A DNA stretch of 64,000 nucleotides from Streptomyces sp. KL109B (lineage in GTDB: Bacteria > Actinomycetota > Actinomycetes > Streptomycetales > Streptomycetaceae). This document shows, piece by piece, positions 1 through 8,431 of the stretch. Location: assembly GCF_030766935.1 (NCBI RefSeq), contig NZ_JASERL010000007.1, positions 62,001 through 126,000 on the forward strand, given 5' to 3'. Position 1 is the first letter of the stretch. Each line of letters opens with the position of its first letter. Under the pieces are notes generated by a model. The model made no database searches and was not told the origin of the DNA. It saw nothing but the letters and a program-made list of their open reading frames with translations. Both the position numbers and the translations under genes were made by a program.

Positions 1-558
1 TTCCTTCTTCTGACGGCGGATCCACGCCAGTTGAGAACGCGGACAGCGCCAGCCGGCCTCGGCGCCTTCTGCGAGGTCGAAGGAGTCACTCGAGGCGCAA
101 GGAGCGTAGAAGACTTGCAACGCGTCGGGGGTCAGAACAAGAAAGGAGCGCACGTACCACCAACGGGAGTTGGGCTGAATCGCAGTTTCCAGTTGTCCGG
201 CCGGGCTGTCCCAGCCTCCCCAGAAACCACGCTTTCGGCGCTTGTACTTCTCACGCTTGCCCGGATCGTCGCAGATGTGCTTCGGCCCGTTGGTCGAGGC
301 GTTCTCATCTCCCCAGAACAACGTCGACGCCACTACTTTGGCTTTGTGCCCCGTACCGACGGTGTTGTCGGCATCCACGAATGCCTTTGGGCGTCGGTCC
401 GCCGGAGCGACGGGCTCCCTTTCCCTCCACCAGTCCAGGCGGTTGATGGTGAAGGGCCCGGTGACGGGAGTCCCCGGCGGAAGAAGGGCGACGACCCGCG
501 GGCGCATTTCCTCAGCGCACGCGGCAGAGGCGATTCTCTTGGCTTCTTCGATGTTCAT
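1..558 (-). CDS. Hypothetical protein of the T7SS-associated DGSW/PH-like family, 3' end outside the window
   Basis: The reading frame is open from an ATG at 558 to the window edge (186 codons, no stop), so the C-terminus is missing. Function is unknown. The last part contains a stretch like LVLTPDALQVFYAP followed by GWRCPRSQLAWIRRQ. This resembles TPDRFVVVRLEG and AWQLPRQNLAWVRGR in the protein encoded at 3372-4049, so I infer the two are paralogues. By analogy the missing tail should carry an F-x-DGSW segment. It lies 57 bp after the 616-1725 gene and probably belongs to the same minus-strand operon. No signal peptide or membrane segment is visible, so it is probably cytosolic. Confidence 0.7.
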   Translation of the reverse strand, partial: MNIEEAKRIASAACAEEMRPRVVALLPPGTPVTGPFTINRLDWWREREPVAPADRRPKAFVDADNTVGTGHKAKVVASTLFWGDENASTNGPKHICDDPGKREKYKRRKRGFWGGWDSPAGQLETAIQPNSRWWYVRSFLVLTPDALQVFYAPCASSDSFDLAEGAEAGWRCPRSQLAWIRRQKKE

Positions 559-615
559 GGGGTGTGCGTAGCTCCTGTGCTGTCCAAGCGGCAGGTCCGG
601 GGCCCTTCGGCGTGA

Positions 616-1725
616 CTAGCCGAAGGGCGTGGGCGTCGAGGCGATGGCTTCGCTGTGGCACTTGGTGCTCACGGCCACAGAGCACGTGCTTTCCTGGAAT
701 ACGACGTGTATGCGGATGCCGAGCGCGGCGAGCCCCGGCTCCGGCGCAGTGGCTCGCTCCGCGGTCAGCGTCACCGCGTCCCCGGTTTCCTCTTGCGAGA
801 ACGCCCAGCCTTGGCCGCTCAGGTAGGTAGCGACCCTGCTCAAGGCGTCGCGCGCGGACGTCTCCTCAAGCCCTTGGACACTCCAGCGGTGACGGGCCGT
901 GCACAAGGACCGCAGGCCGCGAGTGGAGCAGTCGTCGCAGGTGACCGTCGCAAGCTCAGTGCCGCCGTCCTCGAAGGTGCCGGAGCCGACTATCGCGTCA
1001 AGGAGCCGACTCGACTGCCGGCGCAGCTGCTCCTGGGTTTCGGGATCGGGCAGCACCGCTTCGTACGCCGGCTGCGGGGGATGCGTCTCCTGGGCGATCT
1101 CGGCATCCGTGGCCCAGTCGATGGTTCGCAGGACCTCGGCGAACAACTCGGAATGCACGTCCCAGCCTCCCGGAGTGAAGAGGCTGAGCTCGAAGAGGAG
1201 CAGCTCGGCGGTGCCCGGCAGCGGAACGTAGGTCTGGATGATGTTGCGCGGGAGGTTCACCGTGGTGCCGTCGTCGGCGTCCCGCACGGGCAGGGGGGCC
1301 ATGGCTACGCGGGTGACAGCGGCGCCGCAGGGCAGCGTCACCGGAAAGACATCGTCCTTCGGGAAGGCTTCCTCCACCGTCCGGCGCAGCTGTTCATCGG
1401 TGTCGTCCTCTGCCAAGTCGTGCTCGAACTGCGTGACGAGGATGGTGGAGGCCGTGATCGCGCCCTCGATCTCCAAGAAGCAGAGTCCGGCGTACAGCGC
1501 ACCGTCGTTCTTCAGCTCGACGACCTGCGCCCCGAGAAGTTGGGCGAACGTGAGCCGCGCGTCCTGTCCGCTGTCGGGCAGCACGTCACAGGCCAACTCG
1601 TAGAGGTCTTCCGCCGCTTCCTCATCGGACGCGGCGTCCAACGGAAGCTCGTGCATGAACGGCGGCATGATCCAGCCGATCCGCAGCTCGGTCGGCGGCG
1701 CAGTGTACGAGGCGGGCACGGTCAC
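616..1725 (-). CDS. Hypothetical protein ending in -TPFG
   Basis: 369 residues starting at a GTG with an AAGGAG ribosome-binding site just upstream. I do not recognise a family. The protein is acidic and soluble-looking, with no signal peptide or membrane helix. Three cysteines near residues 263, 266 and 275 (CDDC then C) could form a small metal or disulfide site, but that is a guess. It follows the WXG/membrane protein at 1749-2726 by 23 bp and precedes the DGSW-family gene at 558, so it is operonic with T7SS-type genes and could be an immunity or chaperone-like protein. It ends in TPFG, one of the ten -FG termini in this region. Confidence 0.8.
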   Translation of the reverse strand: MTVPASYTAPPTELRIGWIMPPFMHELPLDAASDEEAAEDLYELACDVLPDSGQDARLTFAQLLGAQVVELKNDGALYAGLCFLEIEGAITASTILVTQFEHDLAEDDTDEQLRRTVEEAFPKDDVFPVTLPCGAAVTRVAMAPLPVRDADDGTTVNLPRNIIQTYVPLPGTAELLLFELSLFTPGGWDVHSELFAEVLRTIDWATDAEIAQETHPPQPAYEAVLPDPETQEQLRRQSSRLLDAIVGSGTFEDGGTELATVTCDDCSTRGLRSLCTARHRWSVQGLEETSARDALSRVATYLSGQGWAFSQEETGDAVTLTAERATAPEPGLAALGIRIHVVFQESTCSVAVSTKCHSEAIASTPTPFG

Positions 1726-1748
1726 GCGGGCACTCCTTCAACCACAGG

Positions 1749-2726
1749 TCAGGCCGCCAACGTCTGGCGGTACTTACTGCTGTCCGGTGCGGCAGGGGCC
1801 TGGGCCGGTGCGTTGTTGTCGCCGGTGAGTTCATGCCAGGCTCCGTTGGCGGCGGAGACACCATTGATGACCATCTGGGTGGGGGCAGGCGGCAGTTCCT
1901 TGCCCGCGATCTTTGCCATCGCCCCCGCGGCGCACACCGCCGACCCTGCTCCCAGGATCCCCGAGGCCACCTGTCCCGCGACCGGGACGGCGTTCACGGC
2001 GAGGGCGGCCACCGCGAGGCCGGCGGAGATGGTGGACAGCAGGTCCGCGTGGTCGACGAGCCAGTCCTTGAAGCCGCCCCAGGCCTCCTTGAGGCCGTCG
2101 GCGATGCGGCTCCAGACGGACAGGTCCGGCGGGTGGTTCTCGGAGGCCTTCAGGATGGCGCGTTCGGCGTCGCCCGCGCGGTCCTTCCAGGTGGCGTGGA
2201 TGTCCTCCGCCTCGCGGATGAGCTGGTTGAGCTTGTCCGTCGCGTCCTGCGAGGCGTCGGATGCGGCACTCATCATCTGATTGACGCGCTCGGCTTCAGC
2301 GGCCTCCATGACGCGCCCCGCGTACCTGTTGTTCAGGTCCAGGAGCCGGTCGCGCTTCGCGTCCGCGTCCCGGCGGGCGGGGACCGCCTCGGCCTCCACG
2401 CTCTGCGCCCGCCTCTGCATGCCGGTCAGGTGGTCGTGGTAGGTCCGCAGGCCGTTCGCGCAGGCCTTCATGGACTCGCCGCCCTGTCGCAGGTACTTGG
2501 GAAGGTCGGCGAGCTTGGCCCGGAACTTCTCCGCCGCGTCCCCCTGCCACCAGCCGCCGTCCTTGCCGACCGAGGTCAGCAGCTCTTCCAGCTCGTCGAG
2601 TTCACGCCCGACCGAGGCGACGTGCTTGGCAAGGAGGTCGACGGCTTCCGCGTCGCCCTTGGCCGGGTTGAACCCCACGCCCGGCCAGCCGCTGTCGTCC
2701 TCTATGAAGATGCTCCGCCAGGACAT
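1749..2726 (-). CDS. WXG-type T7SS substrate-like protein with hydrophobic core
   Basis: 325 residues from an ATG at 2726; the longer upstream reading overlaps the neighbouring Esx-like gene and lacks typical coding character. A WWQGDAAEKF segment at residues 59-68 is the WXG turn of a helical hairpin. A long charged helical region follows (residues 75-190). A hydrophobic Ala/Val/Gly-rich stretch at about 229-272 could insert in a membrane. Proteins built this way are usually large T7SS substrates or toxin carriers, but no recognisable toxin domain follows here and the tail (to residue 325) is short. It begins 25 bp after the Esx-like gene 2752-3042, its likely secretion partner. Confidence 0.8.
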   Translation of the reverse strand: MSWRSIFIEDDSGWPGVGFNPAKGDAEAVDLLAKHVASVGRELDELEELLTSVGKDGGWWQGDAAEKFRAKLADLPKYLRQGGESMKACANGLRTYHDHLTGMQRRAQSVEAEAVPARRDADAKRDRLLDLNNRYAGRVMEAAEAERVNQMMSAASDASQDATDKLNQLIREAEDIHATWKDRAGDAERAILKASENHPPDLSVWSRIADGLKEAWGGFKDWLVDHADLLSTISAGLAVAALAVNAVPVAGQVASGILGAGSAVCAAGAMAKIAGKELPPAPTQMVINGVSAANGAWHELTGDNNAPAQAPAAPDSSKYRQTLAA

Positions 2727-2751
2727 TCCGTGCCGCCTCTCCCCTGTTGCC

Positions 2752-3042
2752 CTACTTGGTGCCGAAACCGGTGGCGACGGTGTCCTCGGTCTTGCCGTAG
2801 CCGTCGATCGTGGCCTTGAGCCTCTCGGCGATGTCGGAGGAGGCACGTTCGATGCGGGTGATTCCGTCCTTCCACTCGCTCTGGAAGGTGTCGCACGCGT
2901 CGTCGAGCCCGTCGGTGCCGAGCGTCTTGGGCCCGACCTCCTCAAGGCGCTTGCGCGCGGCCTGCATGCGCTCGGCGGCTTCGCTCAGGCTGTTCCAGGC
3001 GCGCTTCGCCCGGTCTTCGTCGAATTGGTAACCAGCGGACAT
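2752..3042 (-). CDS. WXG100/Esx-like small protein
   Basis: 96 residues, the typical length of an ESAT-6-like protein. A W-K-D-G motif around residue 57 sits between two predicted helices. Near the C-terminus YGKTED fits the YxxxD/E export signal of T7SS substrates. The start is an ATG preceded by a strong GGGGGAGG site. It heads a minus-strand operon with the larger WXG protein (1749-2726). Members of this family form helical-hairpin dimers exported by EccC-type ATPases, so the inferred role is a secreted partner or chaperone for the downstream protein. It ends GFGTK, close to but not exactly the -FG terminus of its neighbours. Confidence 0.85.
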   Translation of the reverse strand: MSAGYQFDEDRAKRAWNSLSEAAERMQAARKRLEEVGPKTLGTDGLDDACDTFQSEWKDGITRIERASSDIAERLKATIDGYGKTEDTVATGFGTK

Positions 3043-3371
3043 GTGGATTGCCTCCCCCTGGCTGCTGCTGGCAGATGGGGCCTGTGGCCCGTGCTCGCTC
3101 GACCGAGCGAGCGAACGGCGCCCGACTCTACCCGAGGTGCCTGTGGAGCCGACTGGGCAGTGCCGAGCGTCCCCGTGGGCGTCGGTACGGGGTCATCGGA
3201 GCAGGGCGGACGGCATGGGCGGGGTTCGCGCTGCGTCGGGTCTGCCGCTGAAGCGGATCCAGCGGTTCTTCGCGACGGGCCGTTCGTGCCTGGTCCTGGT
3301 TCTGGTCCTGGTCCTGGTTCTGATCGGCTCGTTTGCGTGGCATCGCGTGAGGACGGGCCGGAAGGGAGCCG
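3043..3371. other. 329-bp gap; possible small membrane ORF; TGGTYC repeats
   Basis: This stretch separates two minus-strand operons. It holds the promoter region for the Esx-like gene at 3042 and a run of six-base TGGTCC/TGGTTC units at about 3287-3324. No confident gene is present. A short plus-strand frame is listed separately. Confidence 0.5.
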
Positions 3372-3457
3372 TCAGTCCGTGCTGCCCGGTCGCGCGTCGC
3401 GATAGCCGAGTCGTTGCGGGAAGGTCTTGCCCAGGGCGTGCCAGCCGTCGCTCGTGA
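3215..3457 (+). CDS. Possible small single-pass membrane protein (doubtful)
   Basis: An 80-codon plus-strand frame with a basic N-terminus and a run of Leu/Val pairs forming one membrane-spanning helix (about residues 25-40), followed by a basic tail. The helix is encoded by the TGGTYC repeat, so it may be a by-product of the repeat. The upstream GGAGCAGGGCGG is only a weak ribosome-binding site. Its 3' end overlaps the end of the minus-strand gene at 3372 by 86 bp. The complementary strand gives a Asp-Gln repeat instead. I consider it possible but unproven. Confidence 0.2.
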   Translation: MGGVRAASGLPLKRIQRFFATGRSCLVLVLVLVLVLIGSFAWHRVRTGRKGAVSPCCPVARRDSRVVAGRSCPGRASRRS

Positions 3458-4049
3458 ACAGGACCGTGGTCCAGGAGCCGTCCGTGAAGCCGAGTTCGTG
3501 GGTGTTGTGGCGGATGTCGTTGCGGCCACGGACCCATGCGAGATTCTGGCGCGGCAACTGCCAGGCCACCTCACTGCGCGGCCCGATCTCCCCGCGGGAC
3601 AGCCGCCCTTCGAGCCGCACCACGACGAACCGATCAGGTGTCGCGCAGAAGACATGTGTCGGGTCCTGCAGTTTCCGAGGCGACAGAGCGCGCGTCAACT
3701 GCCCCGCACAGCTGTCCCAGTCCCCTGCCATGGCTTCGCGGTTCCTGCCGCGCTGCACCAGGGAGTTGACCGGGTTGTACCGCTCGGCCAGGTCCTGAAG
3801 GTCGCTGCTTCGCTCCAAGAGGTGGTCGGTCATGGGCTGCCCGTCCTGGAAGGGCCGCGGGCGTTTCCGGAGCGGGGGTTCCGCGACCTGTCCGTCGCGC
3901 TCAAGAAGATGCATGGAGGAGAGCGGCAACTCAAGCCCCGGGATCGCTGCCGCGGCGGCCGCTTTGGCCCGGGCAACAGCATCCTTGCGATCGACGGGAA
4001 GGATCCGCCGCTTGACCTCGCCCCAGATCCGGTCCATCCCCGAACTCAT
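3372..4049 (-). CDS. T7SS-associated DGSW/PH-like family protein
   Basis: 225 residues. The ATG at 4049 overlaps the stop of the upstream WXG gene (ATGA), implying translational coupling. The C-terminal half has alternating beta-strand character with HVFCATPDRFVVV, LAWVRGR and GFTDGSWTTVLFTSDGWHALG. The FTDGSW element matches FADGSWIAL in the proteins at 10904 and 12977, and the LPRQNLAW element matches the partial gene at 1. I infer one family with a PH-like or antiparallel beta fold of unknown role. It is probably cytosolic. Its constant position after a large WXG protein suggests a chaperone, adaptor or immunity role for that partner. Confidence 0.75.
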   Translation of the reverse strand: MSSGMDRIWGEVKRRILPVDRKDAVARAKAAAAAAIPGLELPLSSMHLLERDGQVAEPPLRKRPRPFQDGQPMTDHLLERSSDLQDLAERYNPVNSLVQRGRNREAMAGDWDSCAGQLTRALSPRKLQDPTHVFCATPDRFVVVRLEGRLSRGEIGPRSEVAWQLPRQNLAWVRGRNDIRHNTHELGFTDGSWTTVLFTSDGWHALGKTFPQRLGYRDARPGSTD

Positions 4050-5020
4050 CCGAACACGTCCCTTGCCGCCTTGCCCTTGAAATCGTTCTGGCCTTCTGTT
4101 CGCTCTGCTCGCTCTGTCCGCTCCTCGAAAGTGCGCGATTCCGGCCTGTTCTGGTACTCCACACGTTCCTCGACGTATCCAGGAGCGCCTTCGACGGCCG
4201 CTCCCGTGACCGCCCCCGAGGGATCGACTCCGAGAGCTCCCTTGAGCACAGTTTTGGCTCCGCGGACCGCCGCGTACTGAGCGAGGTCCGATGTGTTGGG
4301 TGCGTTCCCGTGCAGCAGATCTCTGACGACGCGCCCCCTCGCCTTCTTCCAATGCTTGATGGTGTCCTTGTCGACGCTCCGCAGGTACCGGCGCAGCTTG
4401 GAGGCCTTGGCCAGGAGCCTGGTCGATTTGACCAGGTCGTCGAGCTTGGTTGCCAGCCTTCCCGCGATACGCGTCGCCTTCGCGGCTCTCGTCGCGACGC
4501 CGGCGGCTGCGACCACCGGGCCAATGGCGGCAGCGGCTCCTGCAGTGAGCAGCGAGAGAATCGCCGTGGTGGCCAGGGAGGCGAGGACCAGTTCAACGAT
4601 CTCCACCAGGAGGTCCTGCATCGCCTCCTCGGCGATCTTGCACGCCTCCGCGGCCTGTTCGAGGAGTTCGGCGACCGTGACGGCGTCTTCGGCCTCACCC
4701 TTCAGCGCGTCTTCGTAGTCGCGCATCGACTTACTGAAGCCCTCGCCCGCCTCACCGGCCCAGGATCGCTCGACGATGCTGCGCTCGGCCTCGAGGTCGG
4801 AGACCACGTCCTGGATGTCCCGCGCGGCAGAACGCCAACGCTGGGCCGTCGCCAGGAGGGTGTCACTTTCGCCGGTGACCCAGTCGAACCAGTCGTCCGC
4901 CCCTATCTGCTGGAGTACCCCCTTGATGACCTCGTCCATGGTGGCGGCGAGGGGATTGCTCCAGTCCAAGGTGTAGCTGACGCGATCGAGGGCGCCCGAA
5001 GCGGCCTGTCCTACGCCCAT
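4046..5020 (-). CDS. Large WXG protein with hydrophobic core, ends -VFG
   Basis: 324 residues. The WXG turn is W87-A-G89, followed by an amphipathic helix and a hydrophobic Leu/Ala stretch at about 137-176. A basic segment (about 180-235) and a Glu/Arg-rich tail come next. It is a clear paralogue of the 312-residue protein at 11581-12519: same WXG position, same hydrophobic core and the same neighbours. Its ATG shares one base with the stop of the upstream EspC-like gene, and its stop overlaps the next start. It is probably a T7SS substrate that can insert in membranes. The C-terminus is ARDVFG. No enzymatic domain is recognised. Confidence 0.8.
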   Translation of the reverse strand: MGVGQAASGALDRVSYTLDWSNPLAATMDEVIKGVLQQIGADDWFDWVTGESDTLLATAQRWRSAARDIQDVVSDLEAERSIVERSWAGEAGEGFSKSMRDYEDALKGEAEDAVTVAELLEQAAEACKIAEEAMQDLLVEIVELVLASLATTAILSLLTAGAAAAIGPVVAAAGVATRAAKATRIAGRLATKLDDLVKSTRLLAKASKLRRYLRSVDKDTIKHWKKARGRVVRDLLHGNAPNTSDLAQYAAVRGAKTVLKGALGVDPSGAVTGAAVEGAPGYVEERVEYQNRPESRTFEERTERAERTEGQNDFKGKAARDVFG

Positions 5021-5346
5021 TACAGACCCCGCCCCGGACCGCCGCCCACTGTCTGGGAGTTGGCCTGTTCAGTGGAGTCGTAATTCTCGGCTGATTCGCG
5101 CACGGCCTCAGCGACCGATTCGAGCGCGTCACCCGCGCTTCCGAGGTCCTCCTCGGCCTGCTGCTTCTTGCCCATGTAATCGGCACGCAGCTCGTTCGAC
5201 TCGGGAAGCTGTCCGAACACTCCGTCCGACAACTCAAGGTCGGACAGGCCGTTGCGGATCACTTGTAGCCGGTCGGCCGCCTGCTCCGCGGCATTGGCAT
5301 AGCGACGCAGTGCATCGCCGTCGATATCGAACCCTGCGCCAGGCAC
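5020..5346 (-). CDS. EspC-like small T7SS substrate
   Basis: 108 residues from a GTG at 5346 with GGGGGAG eight bases upstream. Two helices flank a turn containing FGQLPES (about residues 44-50), which replaces the WXG motif and is typical of EspC/DUF2580-type proteins. Near the C-terminus NYDSTEQ fits the YxxxE/D export signal. The paralogue at 12516-12848 has FGKLPEA in the same place. It heads a coupled cassette with the large WXG gene (4046-5020) and the DGSW-family gene (3372-4049). It probably pairs with the WXG protein for export. Confidence 0.8.
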   Translation of the reverse strand: MPGAGFDIDGDALRRYANAAEQAADRLQVIRNGLSDLELSDGVFGQLPESNELRADYMGKKQQAEEDLGSAGDALESVAEAVRESAENYDSTEQANSQTVGGGPGRGL

Positions 5347-5451
5347 AGCGACTCCCCCATGTTGATCAACCGCGAAAGGTGATGCGGCTGAGACTAGGCG
5401 GAGCGGAGAGCTAAGTAAAGCGTAGGCAAAATTCTACGATCCCCCTCGCCC

Positions 5452-6168
5452 TCAGCCGAACGGATTCGGGCTCGGCAGCCGTAGCGTCGCCCCTTCCGGT
5501 AGGTCGAAGACCTGTTGCGCGATCGGGCCGCGGATGCGCATCGCCGTCACCGCGTCCTCGACCTTCAAGTTGTCGAAGTCGTAGCCGCCGCCCGTGACGA
5601 AGAACTGGCGGGGGATGAGGCGTTCGGCGGGGTCCAGGGCGCCGTTGGCCTTTTGGTAGGCGTGGGCGAAGCTGGCCGTGCCGTTGACGTCGGGGTCTTC
5701 GAGGAGCCAGGCTGCCCAGTCGCCCAGGCTGGTGCCGAGTTCGGTGAGTTCGGCGGATTCCGGGTTGAGGGTGACCACCTTCGCGCCGTCGACGATTCCG
5801 AATTGCGTGCCGAAGAGGTCCTGGCCGAAGCAGAAGATGTCGTCGGCGAGATCGTCGTACGTGTCTTTCCAGGTGTCCTCGGCGTTCCAGGAAAGGAGGT
5901 CGGGGCCGAGGCCCTCGTCGCCGGCGCGGAATACCTGAACTCCGGCGTTGAAGAGGAAGAAGCCGTTCATCGCGGAGAGGATCGTGCCGAGTTCCGCGAG
6001 GGGTCCTGTTTCCCAGCCGAAGTCGAGTTCGATGGCCGGGCCCATGGGGCCGCGGGCGCGGCTGAGGAGTTGTTCCAGTGCGCCGGTGCCGCCGTCGGGC
6101 TCCGTGCCTTCGGGCGTACCCTCCGGCGTACCTTCGGGCGTACCTTCGGGCGTTGCGCCGTCGGACAT
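5452..6168 (-). CDS. SMI1/KNR4-like (SUKH) candidate immunity protein, ends -NPFG
   Basis: 238 residues. An N-terminal TPEG tetrapeptide is repeated four times (about residues 6-21). A domain with features of the SMI1/KNR4 superfamily follows: an early W-x-x-G-x-L helix, a central hydrophobic strand FFLFNAGVQVF and an FCFGQDLFGTQFGI strand pair. SUKH proteins commonly neutralise contact-dependent or T7SS nuclease toxins. Here it lies six bases after the 6175-6984 gene and two genes after a NucA/NucB-type nuclease, fitting an immunity role. No export features are seen. The C-terminus is SPNPFG, so the -FG ending is not confined to exported proteins. The family call is moderately sure. Confidence 0.7.
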   Translation of the reverse strand: MSDGATPEGTPEGTPEGTPEGTEPDGGTGALEQLLSRARGPMGPAIELDFGWETGPLAELGTILSAMNGFFLFNAGVQVFRAGDEGLGPDLLSWNAEDTWKDTYDDLADDIFCFGQDLFGTQFGIVDGAKVVTLNPESAELTELGTSLGDWAAWLLEDPDVNGTASFAHAYQKANGALDPAERLIPRQFFVTGGGYDFDNLKVEDAVTAMRIRGPIAQQVFDLPEGATLRLPSPNPFG

Positions 6169-6174
6169 TCCGAA

Positions 6175-6984
6175 TCACTTCGCTTCCGGGCCGATGGGCC
6201 GTGTCAGATAGTGCTCGCGCACCCGATCGGTGGTGACCAGGCGGAGGGTGGGCTGGAGTACGGGGGCCGTCGGGATCGCGTCCCACTTCTTGTACGGGTG
6301 CCAGCGATCGTGTGCGGCGAGCAGCATGGCTTCGCCGCGCTCGATGTCTCCTTCCACCGCGTACCATCCTGCCATCCACGCGCACACGGCGTATTGGGGT
6401 GGGGTGTGCCCGCCCTCAGCGGCGAGTTCGTGTGCGCGCGGGAAGTCGTTGGCGTTCCGCATCGACTGCCATACGACCCGCTTCTCGTCGTCGGTGAGCG
6501 TGTCGAAATCGCGCTCCACGAGCGGCGAGCGGTGCTTGGCGCCCGACGCCGGCAGCGGCACGCCCCAGGGCCTGTACCCGGTCAGCAGCTCCGCCAACGG
6601 GCGCTGCGTCACCTGCTGGGAGAGCCAGGACAGCCGTTCCTGCAGGACGCGTCCGGCCGGTACGGTCTCCGCCACCGCGGCGAGGCGCTCCGCGAGGTCC
6701 GCCGCGGAGCGGTCGGGGGCGGCCAGCAGCGCCTGGTCGAACGGCATGTCCTGGTCGCACAGCTCGCCGCCGCTCGGGGCGTCCGCCCGAATCACCGACT
6801 CGGCCAGGTCCGCGGCCTCGCCGGGGCGGTCCGACCACAGCAGGATCTGGATCGACGCGGCAGCCGATTCCCAGACGGGGCCCCGCGCGCCACCGGACCG
6901 ACGGGCGATCTCGAGCAGTTGCGGCAGTACCTCCTGGAAATGCCCCTCGCGGGCGCGTGAGATCAGCTTCTCGGCAGAGTTCAT
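6175..6984 (-). CDS. Helical hypothetical protein, candidate immunity protein
   Basis: 269 residues, soluble and mostly helical, with TPR-like helix pairs (for example FQEVLPQLLEIARRS and GEAADLAESVI). No signal peptide or membrane helix is visible. It is downstream of the NucA/NucB-like nuclease gene (7047-7700) and just before the SMI1/KNR4-like gene, so I infer a protective role against the nuclease. No enzymatic motif is recognised. A GCGAG-type spacer of about 60 bp separates it from the nuclease gene. Function is uncertain. Confidence 0.7.
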   Translation of the reverse strand: MNSAEKLISRAREGHFQEVLPQLLEIARRSGGARGPVWESAAASIQILLWSDRPGEAADLAESVIRADAPSGGELCDQDMPFDQALLAAPDRSAADLAERLAAVAETVPAGRVLQERLSWLSQQVTQRPLAELLTGYRPWGVPLPASGAKHRSPLVERDFDTLTDDEKRVVWQSMRNANDFPRAHELAAEGGHTPPQYAVCAWMAGWYAVEGDIERGEAMLLAAHDRWHPYKKWDAIPTAPVLQPTLRLVTTDRVREHYLTRPIGPEAK

Positions 6985-7046
6985 GAGGTCATTGTCTCCT
7001 TTCGCCTCATTGGCGAGGGGTTCGCGGTTTCCAGTGCGTCGCGCGC

Positions 7047-7700
7047 CTACCGCACCGTTATCTTGACTCTGGTGCCGTCCGGCAGGCCGCGTACCGCACT
7101 TCCCATCGCCGAACCGGAGCCCTGATTGTCCTTTGCCGCGATGTATTGGACACTCGCGCCCGCGCCGCCCTCCTTGTACATGGCCGGAGGATATTCGTCG
7201 CGGTCCCGTGGGGCGTCGGACGGTATCCCGCGCAGCGAATCGGCTCGATTGTCGTCCGCTCCGCCCCTGTCGATGGTCAGTACGCTGGGCTTCGGCGTTC
7301 CCGTATCGCTGTCGTCTCCGCGCCAGATGGTTCCGTTCTGGGCGTCCTCGATGTGGTCGGCGGATTCGGGGTACTTGTTCCTGTCGAGGACCAGTTCCGC
7401 ATCGTATTCGGAGCTGCCGCCGGTGCGTTGGTTGAAGTCCGCTCGCGCGGCGGCCTGCTCCCGCATGCGGCGGCGCGAGCCCTTGCCGGTCTCGCCGCCG
7501 TTCTTGGCCACCTTGTTCGCGAGGCTGATGAGTTCGTGGGCGTGCTGGCCGTCGGCGTCCTGGATGTTCTTGACGACCTTCTTGGTGCCGTCCCCGACCT
7601 GGCTGTACATGTCGCCGACGGCCTTCGCGGCGTCCTTGCTGAGTTTGCGGCCCATGCGCTGTGCGGCGTCTTCGAGGGCCTTGGCTATCGGGTGACTCAT
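7047..7700 (-). CDS. NucA/NucB-family secreted DNase toxin
   Basis: 217 residues. The C-terminal 110 residues match the NucA/NucB deoxyribonuclease family: KYPESADHIEDA (about 109-120), LTIDRGGADDNR (141-152), the catalytic RDEYPPA block (about 167-173) and a final N-x-GSGS loop (192-197). These enzymes are single-domain, disulfide-poor DNases that cut DNA. The N-terminal 80 residues are helical and basic. There is no Sec signal, and the ATG overlaps the stop of the preceding WXG100_2 gene (ATGA). The pair therefore looks like a CpnT-type toxin whose T7SS-targeting part and nuclease part are separate chains. Candidate immunity genes follow at 6175 and 5452. Confidence 0.85.
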   Translation of the reverse strand: MSHPIAKALEDAAQRMGRKLSKDAAKAVGDMYSQVGDGTKKVVKNIQDADGQHAHELISLANKVAKNGGETGKGSRRRMREQAAARADFNQRTGGSSEYDAELVLDRNKYPESADHIEDAQNGTIWRGDDSDTGTPKPSVLTIDRGGADDNRADSLRGIPSDAPRDRDEYPPAMYKEGGAGASVQYIAAKDNQGSGSAMGSAVRGLPDGTRVKITVR

Positions 7701-8431
7701 CCGAAGGTCACTCCCGCCGCCGCGGTGCTGAACTTGGCTGCGTGCGCGGCGACGGCGTCCGAATGCTTCTTGAAGTCGTCGGCGTGCTTGAGGAGTTCGT
7801 CCGGGTGGATGGAGAATCCGCTGCCACCGCCCGCGTCGGCGGGTCCCGCGATCGCCTCGCTCGCCGCCTCGACGCCCTTGAGGACGAGGCCCTTCATCGC
7901 GCGGCTCACGATGTCCTCCAGCGGTTCGACGGCCTGGGTCGCGAGGTGCGCCACGACCTCCTCCAGCGCCCGTTCGAGGAGTTCGTTCACCACCTTCTTG
8001 GTGACCTGGATCAGCGCCGCCTCCGCTGCGGCCGCCGCTCCCAGGGTGACCACTGCCGTCGCCGCAGCGACCGCCAACTGCGCTGCTACGAAGATGAGTT
8101 GGGCGATGACCGCGATCTTCGCGGCGACGATGATGACCGCCGCGGCCTCCAGGGCGATCGCCGCCATCTCGCAACCCTGGATCAGTTCACTCATGTGGCC
8201 GGTCGCCAGCCGGCTCCAGGTCTCGGCGAGCCGGTCGTACGACGAACCCTCGTAACAGGCCGCCATGGCCTGGATGGTGGCGGACGCCTCCTCCTGCGAG
8301 GAACCGATGTCGCTCGCGAAGGTCCGGACATGCCCGGCGAATTCGTGGACCGCGTCCTCGTTCACGTCGGGCCAGGTGAAGCCCAACAGGTCCATGACCC
8401 AGACGAGTTCGTCCGGTAACTCGATTGCCAT
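7697..8431 (-). CDS. CpnT-type WXG100_2 protein, ends -TFG
   Basis: 244 residues from an ATG at 8431. The N-terminus IELPDELVWVMDLLGFTWP is the hallmark of the WXG100-like domain found at the start of CpnT and related T7SS toxins. A strongly hydrophobic Ala/Val/Ile region (about residues 90-140) and a helical tail follow. It ends at AGVTFG with no toxin domain; the toxin is the overlapping downstream gene (NucA/NucB nuclease). Two paralogues occur at 17613-18788 and 21169-22338. The likely role is to carry or partner the nuclease during export. It starts 159 bp after the amidase gene. Confidence 0.8.
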   Translation of the reverse strand: MAIELPDELVWVMDLLGFTWPDVNEDAVHEFAGHVRTFASDIGSSQEEASATIQAMAACYEGSSYDRLAETWSRLATGHMSELIQGCEMAAIALEAAAVIIVAAKIAVIAQLIFVAAQLAVAAATAVVTLGAAAAAEAALIQVTKKVVNELLERALEEVVAHLATQAVEPLEDIVSRAMKGLVLKGVEAASEAIAGPADAGGGSGFSIHPDELLKHADDFKKHSDAVAAHAAKFSTAAAGVTFG

